20,443 nucleotides of DNA, taken from a virus. The stretch covers positions 1-20,443 of the IMG/VR virus record IMGVR_UViG_3300009503_000625. One strand, written 5' to 3'. The notes beneath the pieces were generated by a model, which made no database searches, was not told the DNA's origin, and worked only from the letters and a program-made list of their open reading frames with translations. Shown here one piece after another: positions 15,198-20,443 of the stretch. The position numbers and the translations under genes were made by a program. Position 1 is the stretch's first letter, and the number at the start of each line of letters is the position of its first letter.

Positions 15198-15283
15198 AAT
15201 TCTTTGTTCATTAGTTCATCTCCCATGCACCTGGCGATGAACTCGTTCCTCTTTTCATCGGGATGAGGTTCAGGCAGTGGCAT
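15056..15283 (-). CDS. chimeric ORF: protease N-terminus joined to portal fragment
   Basis: This 75-aa ORF starts with the N-terminus of a protease-capsid gene allele (MPLPEPHPDEKRNEFIARCM, then GDELMNKEF). It continues in frame into a portal segment (FVRQFLQEIGRALGMPPG, on to YNYASGRLDLQVFLRAI) and stops at a TAG where the intact portal has a CAG codon. It keeps the natural ribosome site (GGAG) and overlaps the real portal end by 14 bp, as the genuine protease start does. It is most likely a recombination by-product and not a functional protein, though it may be translated. Confidence 0.5.
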   Translation of the reverse strand: MPLPEPHPDEKRNEFIARCMGDELMNKEFFVRQFLQEIGRALGMPPGIVMGNFSGYNYASGRLDLQVFLRAIGVT

Positions 15284-15323
15284 CTTGATTCTCTCCGTCG
15301 GGCTCCTCCTGGCTTTCCCGAGC
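15198..15323. repeat. portal-protease junction repeat, copy 2
   Basis: This is the second copy of the portal end/protease start junction, 307 bp upstream of the functional one in the direction of transcription. It overlaps the real 3' end of the portal gene and the start of the chimeric 75-aa ORF. Confidence 0.8.
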
Positions 15324-16709
15324 AGCGCCCGGGCCGCCTGCTTCCAGCCCGAGTTCCTGCATCAACGCCTTCTCCTTTGCCCTCTGGCGGAGGGCTTCCT
15401 CCCAATCGAACCCGAGCTTCCCGTACTCCTGTGCCAGGGTCGTGGCGTTGACGGCCAGAAGCGTGGCGGCCGCGTTGGCTTCCGCTTGCGGGTCCACGTG
15501 CGGTACGGCGTCCCAGAACCATTGATGCGGCAAGTCCTCTACGGGGCCGATCTGCTCGGGCAGAAGATTGCGCACCAATACAGCCTCATCGAACCAAGCT
15601 TCCAGAAGCCGATCGAGAACGATTCGCTCGATCTCGGCCTGGGTCACGCGAATCGCCCGCAAAAAGACTTGCAGGTCCAGCCGGCCGCTGGCGTAGTTGT
15701 AGCCCGAGAAATTGCCCATCACGATTCCCGGCGGCATTCCGAAAGCCCGCCCGATTTCCTGGAGCAATTGCCGGACGAAGTCCGGGTAAGTCGTAGAGGG
15801 CTGCTCGGCTTGCAGCTGAACGACCTTCCAGCCGGCCGGCACGGTAAGCATGCCGCTGCGTTGCAGCGGGATCTCTTCCCAAGCCTCGGCATCCTCCACG
15901 CCGTTGGCGGGCGGCAAATCAGTGTAAAGTAGCGCGGCGAAACTGGCGGCCGTTTCCGCCGCGCCTAGTACCGCCATCGTGTAACGCCGCAATTGGGCGA
16001 AAAGTCCCAGCACGGGCGTGAACTCGGGAATCCCCCGGGCCTGGCCGGGACGATCGGCCCTGAACCAGTGGATCATCGATTCCGCCGGCACACGTTCGAA
16101 ATCGGCCTTCGGATTCCACCGCAAAGAACCAGGGTGGTCCTTCAGGACGTGGTACTCGATGGGATTGCCGACCGAATCGAATAAGATGCCATCTACTTCC
16201 TGTTCCGGCAGTAAAGTCTGGTCCGTTACCTGATCGGCCTCCACCAGCCGCAGGTCGAGGCTCACCGGGCCAATGCGCCCGTTGGTGATAAGCAGCGCGA
16301 AAGCCTCCCCGTCCACCGCCCGGGCAATCCGCATCGTCCGCAGCTTTTCGGCCAGGCGGATTTGCTTTGCCCATTTGGTCCATAGCCGCTCGATCCGGTT
16401 ATTCGCCTCCTCATCGTCCAAGCGCATCTGAAGGCGGGGCCCGGTGCCGATAGTGTAGTTCGCCAGCGTCTGTACGATGCCGGCCGCATAGGCATTGTTG
16501 CTCACCTCGTAACGCGTGCGGTTGCGAAGTACAGCCCGGACCGCAGCGCTATTGGCCGCGTTGGCCGAAAGGGCATCGGCATTGGCCCAGTGCCGCTGGT
16601 TTTCCGCGGTAGTCTGCGCCGCATCGTACTTGGCCCGGATCAGCCGCAGCTGCGGCTTCGGCTTTCTGAAGAATCTGGACAGCGGCCAGGCCAACATCCA
16701 GGCCAACAT
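15270..16709 (-). CDS. portal protein (lambda gpB-type)
   Basis: This 479-aa protein matches lambda-type portals. An early RNRTRYEVSNNAYAAGIVQT segment is followed by NYTIGTGPRLQ, then RTMRIARAVDGEAFALL and RLVEADQVTD. Next are MIHWFRADRPGQARGIPEF and, in the C-terminal half, GMPPGIVMGNFSGYNYASGR. The portal dodecamer forms the packaging vertex and binds the terminase. The start at 16709 is chosen because its ATG overlaps the previous stop as TGATG and has AGGGA upstream; the longer reading begins inside the previous gene. The C-terminal tail (ESQEEPDGENQDATA) overlaps the chimeric ORF. Residues 310-371 are duplicated downstream. Confidence 0.92.
   Translation of the reverse strand: MLAWMLAWPLSRFFRKPKPQLRLIRAKYDAAQTTAENQRHWANADALSANAANSAAVRAVLRNRTRYEVSNNAYAAGIVQTLANYTIGTGPRLQMRLDDEEANNRIERLWTKWAKQIRLAEKLRTMRIARAVDGEAFALLITNGRIGPVSLDLRLVEADQVTDQTLLPEQEVDGILFDSVGNPIEYHVLKDHPGSLRWNPKADFERVPAESMIHWFRADRPGQARGIPEFTPVLGLFAQLRRYTMAVLGAAETAASFAALLYTDLPPANGVEDAEAWEEIPLQRSGMLTVPAGWKVVQLQAEQPSTTYPDFVRQLLQEIGRAFGMPPGIVMGNFSGYNYASGRLDLQVFLRAIRVTQAEIERIVLDRLLEAWFDEAVLVRNLLPEQIGPVEDLPHQWFWDAVPHVDPQAEANAAATLLAVNATTLAQEYGKLGFDWEEALRQRAKEKALMQELGLEAGGPGAARESQEEPDGENQDATA
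15597..15780. repeat. portal gene segment duplicated at 15014-15197
   Basis: This is the source-like copy of the duplicated fragment, lying inside the intact portal gene. Confidence 0.85.
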
Positions 16710-16903
16710 CAGATCGTCCCTGGAAATTGAATCTTCTGCAGCAGCAAGCCCTTCCATTTCTTCTTTTGGGCTTGCTTGCCCTGGAGATAGCGGTCAGCCG
16801 CGATTTGGTCAGGCAACGGATGCTGGGTAGCCGTCATGCCATCGACGGACACCGTCTGTGGCTTGGTGGCATTGTCGGCGAGAATCTCTTCCAAATCAGC
16901 CAT
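16709..16903 (-). CDS. short protein in gpW position
   Basis: This 64-aa protein lies between the packaging genes and the portal, the same slot as lambda gpW. It reads MADLEEILADNATKPQTVSV and DGMTATQHPLPDQIAADRYL, then a basic segment QAQKKKWKGLLLQKIQFPGT. I recognise this as a recurring small phage protein in terminase-portal intervals but would not claim gpW homology. An excellent ribosome site (AAGGAGG, 7-base spacing) precedes the ATG, and the stop overlaps the portal start. Confidence 0.7.
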   Translation of the reverse strand: MADLEEILADNATKPQTVSVDGMTATQHPLPDQIAADRYLQGKQAQKKKWKGLLLQKIQFPGTI

Positions 16904-16924
16904 TTTTTCGCCTCCTTGCTGATT

Positions 16925-17002
16925 CTAGGCGAAAAAACAGGCATCGCACGCCGCCCAATAGATCGCGGCATTGCTACCGGTAGCACTATTTCCGCCAGTC
17001 AC
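16925..17002 (-). CDS. possible 25-aa micro-ORF between zinc-ribbon and gpW-slot genes
   Basis: A GTG at 17002 opens a 25-codon frame that starts inside the zinc-ribbon gene and fills most of the 82-bp gap before the next gene. It ends YWAACDACFFA, a C-x-x-C ending that could bind metal. There is no clear ribosome site, so it may be noise or the remnant of a longer gene's C-terminus. Confidence 0.2.
   Translation of the reverse strand: MTGGNSATGSNAAIYWAACDACFFA
16972..16985. other. 14-bp perfect palindrome after zinc-ribbon gene
   Basis: TGCTACCGGTAGCA is a perfect 14-bp palindrome placed directly after the zinc-ribbon stop codon and before the gpW-slot gene, in one of the few real gaps of the operon. 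It could be an RNA hairpin tuning transcript stability, or a protein-binding dyad. Confidence 0.4.
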
Positions 17003-17177
17003 GATCGGCTGACCAGTGAGCAAGCTCGACCGTCACCGTGCGGTAGCCGCAATGACGGCACTGGCGACGCCTCCGGATCCGATCGCCCGGCAGTCGCTCG
17101 GTGTGGGTAACGTACCAGTGCGCGCAGCCGCAGCGCGGACACCGGATACCCGGTACTTCCTTGAATTCAGGCTCCAT
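16986..17177 (-). CDS. small zinc-ribbon protein
   Basis: This 63-aa protein has CPRCGCAHWYVTHTE in the first half and CRHCGYRTVTVELAH in the second. The paired CxxC motifs, with Arg-rich residues between them (LPGDRIRRRRQC), make a typical zinc ribbon like the small DNA- or RNA-binding proteins of phages (Com-like or NrdR-like ribbons). A ribosome site AAGGA lies 6 bases before the ATG, which follows the terminase stop by 9 bases. It may help DNA packaging or regulate late expression; the sequence does not decide. Confidence 0.75.
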   Translation of the reverse strand: MEPEFKEVPGIRCPRCGCAHWYVTHTERLPGDRIRRRRQCRHCGYRTVTVELAHWSADRDWRK

Positions 17178-17186
17178 GCACCATCC

Positions 17187-19265
17187 TTATCTTCCCATCT
17201 TCTTTTGCAGCCGTTGCTCGGCGAAAGAAATCTTCCGTCTGAGGATAGGGCCTTGTCCTGCGAGTTCTACGCCCAGTGTCGAGGCCCCGACGCAGCAACC
17301 CACCAAACAATCCAACCAATGGTTGTCCGTGCATCCGGGCCGCAGCTTCCACTCATCGACCGTTCGTCCTCTGGCCGTCGTGCGAATGGGTTGTTCCGCT
17401 AAGAGATGGTCGGCCAACAGGACGTGTTCCTTCCGCTCGGTCCCATTGAGCACCAAGGCGCCGGCTGCTCCGGGCGAACAAGTCAGCCGGGCGCGCAGGA
17501 ACGACTTCCAGAAGTTCGTGTCAAAGACGATGTGCCGAATGGCGCGATCCGCACGAATCGGCGGGATTCGCCAGTTCAGGCCCATTCGCTCCCCGTGCTG
17601 CATCCGATGCTCAGAGAATGGCAGACTGGACGCCCCCACGTATCGCCCATGGCTCGGCAACAGGACGCTGGCATAGGTGGATTGCCGGCAGAAACGATAA
17701 ACGACATTGGTCATCGTACCCCAATTGGCATCGACCAAGCACCGCTCCACCCGCAGTTCGCCCCCCTCCTGCTTTGCCCATGCCTTTCCCAGAATCCGCT
17801 CGCTAAGGCGTCCCAGGCCTTCATACAGCGTGGCCTCCAGGCTTGGGGTCCGTAGATATTCGGCCAGCGTCGGGGCCGCGTCGTACAGCGTGAAATACCG
17901 CCTTCCCTGATCAGGAAAAGCCCCGTAGTCCACGAGGTGCCCACTGAAAGTGCCCTCCCATCCGACCACTGCCCAATAAAGCAGGTTTTCGTGGCAGTCG
18001 ATAAAGGCGGTCAAGTGGATACATCCGCTCGGCACAACGCCCCTTGGACAGCGGTTCAATCTGGATACGATGTCGTCCGGGCTCAAGTCCGTTGCTTGCT
18101 GCTCCGTCGCCGGCAGCGGTTCATTCTGATACTCAGCCCAAAAAGCCGCCTCATCCTGGAGTTTTAAGTTCATCGCGTGCTGTACCGCCGATAGCTCGTC
18201 CGCGTTATACCGGGCAGGCCAAGCCACGAGCGCCCCCTCGTCCATGGCCTCCCGATTCTGGCGATAGAAGTCCGTGGCGTCGGCTAGGCCCCGCCCGGCC
18301 CGCAAGCTCTCCGCCAGGATTTCAGCGTACTGTTTCCAGAGGGCTTCATTTTTCGGGAACTGATAGATGAGCTTCGTTCGTTCTCCGTTCCACTCCGGAT
18401 GCTTTTGGGGATTGAGGATGTTATCGGCCATGTCCCCTGGTCGGATGACCGTGCAGGGCATGATGCCACTGATCTTTTTGCCCGGGCCGGCCAGCCCTAG
18501 CACGGCCCCAGCCAAAATCGCCTCCCGCTGGGCGCACTGGCTCGGCGATCTGGCGCTTTCGTCCGTCTGCGGATCATCGATCACGACGAGGCTGGGCCGG
18601 ACCATCCTGCCGTCCGGCCGGCGGAACTTCATGCCCCGCAGGCCTCCCGTGATTCCCGTCACCCGGAGAATGGCCCCGCTCGCTCGGCTGTTGGGAACGG
18701 TTGGCAGCACAATCTGGCGGGCGGTCCATTCGATATGCGTCCGCTGGCCCCCTACGAGCTGGCCCCGACAGCGGTTGGCGATGCCTTCCAGGGCATGTAT
18801 GGGGCCAACCGCCTCCGAGAAGTCCTCCTCCAAAAGCTCATTGCTCTCCAGCTCAGCTTTGATGTTGGCCAGCATGTTCTGGGCGTGACCTTCGTCGGAG
18901 CCGATTAAGCACACGAATTCACGGTGTCCAAAGAGGACTGCCCACAGGCAAGCGATTTCGGCCAGCGTCGTCTTGCCGGAACCCCTGGGCATAGCCACGG
19001 CGAATAGGCCCCCTTCGAGAACGGCCTTCTCGATCTTGGTTATGACCCGCAGGTGATCGTCGGACCAGGGGAGGGTAAAGACCTGGGGGAAGTAGGTTTC
19101 GCAGAAATAGCGAAAACTTCTGGCCGCTTTGCGTTTTTTGCGGGGGTGTTTGGGCGGGTGGACGGTCTGAGATACGTCCCGACCCAGAAGGGATTGGGTC
19201 CGGAGGATTTTTGCAACTTGTTGCCGCCTTTTTTCGTACTGTTTGTTTGGCGGCTGCCGATCCAT
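17187..19265 (-). CDS. terminase large subunit
   Basis: This 692-aa protein powers DNA packaging. The ATPase domain has Walker A in MPRGSGKTT (residues 92-100) and Walker B in SLVVIDDP (225-232). The C-terminal nuclease domain has acidic residues in FIDCHE (Asp423), LVDANWG (Asp512) and CTDNHWLDC (Asp648 and Asp652), consistent with a RNase H-like metal site. The basic N-terminus (RKKRKAARSFRYFCETYFP) is typical of the class. A GGAGG sits just before the ATG at 19265. The zinc-ribbon gene follows directly, with the portal two genes on. No clear small terminase subunit is seen upstream. Confidence 0.92.
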   Translation of the reverse strand: MDRQPPNKQYEKRRQQVAKILRTQSLLGRDVSQTVHPPKHPRKKRKAARSFRYFCETYFPQVFTLPWSDDHLRVITKIEKAVLEGGLFAVAMPRGSGKTTLAEIACLWAVLFGHREFVCLIGSDEGHAQNMLANIKAELESNELLEEDFSEAVGPIHALEGIANRCRGQLVGGQRTHIEWTARQIVLPTVPNSRASGAILRVTGITGGLRGMKFRRPDGRMVRPSLVVIDDPQTDESARSPSQCAQREAILAGAVLGLAGPGKKISGIMPCTVIRPGDMADNILNPQKHPEWNGERTKLIYQFPKNEALWKQYAEILAESLRAGRGLADATDFYRQNREAMDEGALVAWPARYNADELSAVQHAMNLKLQDEAAFWAEYQNEPLPATEQQATDLSPDDIVSRLNRCPRGVVPSGCIHLTAFIDCHENLLYWAVVGWEGTFSGHLVDYGAFPDQGRRYFTLYDAAPTLAEYLRTPSLEATLYEGLGRLSERILGKAWAKQEGGELRVERCLVDANWGTMTNVVYRFCRQSTYASVLLPSHGRYVGASSLPFSEHRMQHGERMGLNWRIPPIRADRAIRHIVFDTNFWKSFLRARLTCSPGAAGALVLNGTERKEHVLLADHLLAEQPIRTTARGRTVDEWKLRPGCTDNHWLDCLVGCCVGASTLGVELAGQGPILRRKISFAEQRLQKKMGR

Positions 19266-19291
19266 CAGGCCTCCGAGCCGTCAGTTGCTAG

Positions 19292-19471
19292 CTAAGTGTA
19301 CCCAGATTTTCGGGTGTTCCCGTAGGGCCGATCGCCGCCGCAAAAGTTTGTAGGACCCATAGCTTGGGCCAGCGCCACGCGCACGGCACAGCGGGCCGGC
19401 CTAGGGCACAACGGCAGGAAAGGACAAGCGTCCGTCGTGTTTCCGGTTACGAGTCGCCATTGGCTTCCCAT
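19292..19471 (-). CDS. possible 59-aa cysteine-containing protein
   Basis: A minus-strand frame from ATG 19471 fills the gap before the terminase gene. Its middle has CPFLPLCPRPARC and then NFCGGD, a spacing reminiscent of small metal-binding proteins. It overlaps the end of the broken gene before it. There is no clear ribosome site, so it may be non-coding; otherwise the 19266-19446 gap holds no gene. Confidence 0.22.
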   Translation of the reverse strand: MGSQWRLVTGNTTDACPFLPLCPRPARCAVRVALAQAMGPTNFCGGDRPYGNTRKSGYT

Positions 19472-19706
19472 TGGCGCGGGTCCGCCAGGGCCCACCTGGG
19501 CACGTCGATGGCGTGCAGCCATCGTCCTGCGTCCAGCCAGGTGGGAGCATATCTGGCCAGTGCGATTGCACCCAGGCCAGTGGCTTACGCAGACGCACGT
19601 CATCGGCACCCTCCAGCAGGCGATCCAGCCAGACCCGGTGCTCGGGCAGGCACCAGGCCATCGCTTGCTCGTCCACCGGCAGGTCTCCCAGTCTTCCTGC
19701 CAACAA
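19447..19706 (-). pseudogene. frameshifted gene sharing C-terminus with the right-edge gene
   Basis: Two frames each look partly real. The first (from TTG 19706, or a GTG a few codons later) reads DEQAMAWCLPEHRVWLDRLL and DDVRLRKPLAWVQSHWPDML. The second, -1 to it, reads PTWLDAGRWLHAIDVPRWA and LADPRQWEANGDS, ending at TAA 19447. The second frame's ending matches the end of the gene cut by the right edge (RQIDVPQWAMADPRDW). A single indel between about 19510 and 19584 would join them. It is therefore either a frameshifted gene, a sequencing error, or programmed slippage; no slippery heptamer was seen. It sits where a small terminase subunit could be, but no helix-turn-helix was recognised. 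Confidence 0.45.
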
Positions 19707-19723
19707 TCATCCACGCAGCCAAG

Positions 19724-20203
19724 CTACCCATCCTGAGTGGATCGTGGCACCAGCGTCAGCTCGATCAGGCCACGCCGGGTCGTGCGGATCCGCCGAAAGC
19801 CGGCCCGGCGAAAACAATACCCAGGCACCGCAGAATCCACGCGGCGCGGGTCTACCCAGGTGGTAATGGCTTGCCCAGGCCACCGCTGCCAGGCCAGGCG
19901 GCAGACCTGCCGGATCAGCTCCGAGGCTCGTCCCCGGTGGTCCTCACGCCGGAAACACGTCAGCCACACTCCACTGCGACCATCCGCCAAGCGTCCCCGC
20001 CGAAAGATCGCCAGGCTGCGCAGGTCCGGCGTCACGAGGATCAGATACTCCCCAGGACCGACGATCCGCCGCAGGCGTCTCCCTGAGGTGTGCCGATACC
20101 GCCGGGCTGAGTAGTGCCGACGGTAGATCGCCGCCGCGTCAAGGTCGCCGTCTCGCACGCTCCAGAGCGCGTAGCACGGCAGCAATAGCTGGCGCTCCGT
20201 CAT
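19724..20203 (-). CDS. GNAT-like acetyltransferase
   Basis: This 159-aa protein has an acetyltransferase-like arrangement. Central strands (GEYLILVTPD, LRSLAIFRRG) lead to VWLTCFRREDHRGRASELIR, where the strand and following R-x-x-x-x-G-x-A-x-x-L helix resemble the acetyl-CoA binding motif A of GNATs. PGYCFRRAGFRRIRTTRRG follows, resembling motif B. It is unusually rich in Arg. The ATG at 20203 is preferred over 20233 because AAGGAG sits 7 bases before it and none precedes the other. The gene lies between two copies of the same unknown C-terminal motif, in the early part of the late operon. Substrate unknown. Confidence 0.6.
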   Translation of the reverse strand: MTERQLLLPCYALWSVRDGDLDAAAIYRRHYSARRYRHTSGRRLRRIVGPGEYLILVTPDLRSLAIFRRGRLADGRSGVWLTCFRREDHRGRASELIRQVCRLAWQRWPGQAITTWVDPRRVDSAVPGYCFRRAGFRRIRTTRRGLIELTLVPRSTQDG

Positions 20204-20238
20204 GGCGACTCCTTCACGAGGAGTAAGCGGCATTAGTA

Positions 20239-20346
20239 CTACACATCATCCCTATGCTCTATCAAGACAGCCGAGTAGGTACACCCATCGGGCGCCACTA
20301 TCTCGGCCTCGCTCTCGCCGTTGCAACCATAGTGTTTTTCACTCAA
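20239..20346 (-). CDS. possible 35-aa acidic small protein
   Basis: From TTG 20346 a short frame reads MSEKHYGCNGESEAEIVAPD and GCTYSAVLIEHRDDV, then stops at 20239. Both AAGGAG and GGGAG lie upstream of the TTG. It is acidic with two cysteines and fills the gap between the edge gene and the GNAT-like gene. The rare start codon and small size keep confidence low. Confidence 0.35.
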   Translation of the reverse strand: MSEKHYGCNGESEAEIVAPDGCTYSAVLIEHRDDV

Positions 20347-20365
20347 GAAACTCCCAACTCCTTAC

Positions 20366-20443
20366 CTACTTGGGCCAGTCTCGGGGATCAGCCATCGCCC
20401 ACTGCGGCACGTCGATCTGCCGCAGCAAGCGACTGATCTCCAC
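20366..20443 (-). CDS. 3' end of unknown gene (cut by window edge)
   Basis: Only the last 25 codons are inside the window: VEISRLLRQIDVPQWAMADP followed by RDWPK and a TAG at 20366. The ending RxLxxIDVPxWAxADPRxW also occurs at the end of the broken gene at 19447-19706, so the two are related. Nothing can be said about its function from this piece. Confidence 0.5.
   Translation of the reverse strand: MEISRLLRQIDVPQWAMADPRDWPK

Noticed and set aside
19266-19446. Promoter for the terminase gene
   Set aside because: TACACT near 19296-19301 resembles a -10 box, but no -35 hexamer lies at a suitable distance. The operon probably starts further upstream, outside the window.
19364-20086. 240-aa plus-strand ORF
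   Set aside because: It is antisense to the GNAT-like gene and the broken gene; its composition is Pro/Arg/Ala-rich and it has no ribosome site.

Overview
This window reads as the late, virion-making half of a temperate siphovirus, most likely a prophage in a GC-rich bacterium. Planctomycetota is my best guess. The basis is the style of the structural proteins, a secreted protein with a proline-rich linker, and general composition. This is a judgement from pattern and not from a search. Nearly all genes lie on the minus strand, so the transcriptional order runs from right to left. Many neighbours overlap by one to four bases (ATGA, GTGA or TGATG), which indicates one long translationally coupled operon.

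Right to left, the layout is as follows. At the right edge is the 3' end of an unknown gene ending at 20366, then a 35-codon small ORF, a GNAT-like protein, and a frameshifted second copy of the edge gene's C-terminal motif. The packaging and head module follows: terminase large subunit, zinc-ribbon protein, a short gpW-position protein, a lambda-type portal, a prohead protease fused to a Mu gpT-like major capsid protein, and a DUF2190-type capsid cement protein. Between portal and capsid lies a 307-bp mosaic duplication. It carries a second protease start joined to a portal fragment, forming a chimeric 75-aa ORF.

A four-gene cassette then interrupts the usual head-to-tail order at 10495-12505: a small helical protein, a secreted protein, a papain-like (C1) cysteine peptidase with complete catalytic residues, and a single-TM coiled-coil protein. 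After it come the connector and tail genes: head-tail adaptor, tail terminator-like protein, gp10-like protein, a beta-rich virion protein, tail tube, tail assembly chaperones joined by a probable -1 frameshift, tape measure, two tail-tip proteins and a very cysteine-rich tail protein. There is no tail sheath gene, so a non-contractile tail is expected.

The operon ends with two enzymes that are not classical virion parts. One is a fusion of a phage domain to phosphoribosyltransferase and HAD phosphatase domains. The other is a sulfotransferase. Both families are also found in surface polysaccharide loci. Converging on them from the left is a small plus-strand zinc-ribbon membrane gene with its own sigma70-like promoter, a good moron candidate. 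At the far left is the 3' part of a tRNA-Arg(ACG) gene whose 5' part is missing. This is what an attachment site at a prophage end looks like, so host DNA may begin near position 50. No integrase, repressor, replication gene or CRISPR array is present. No gene-free stretch exceeds 300 bases; the longest are about 1-234 and 19266-19446.
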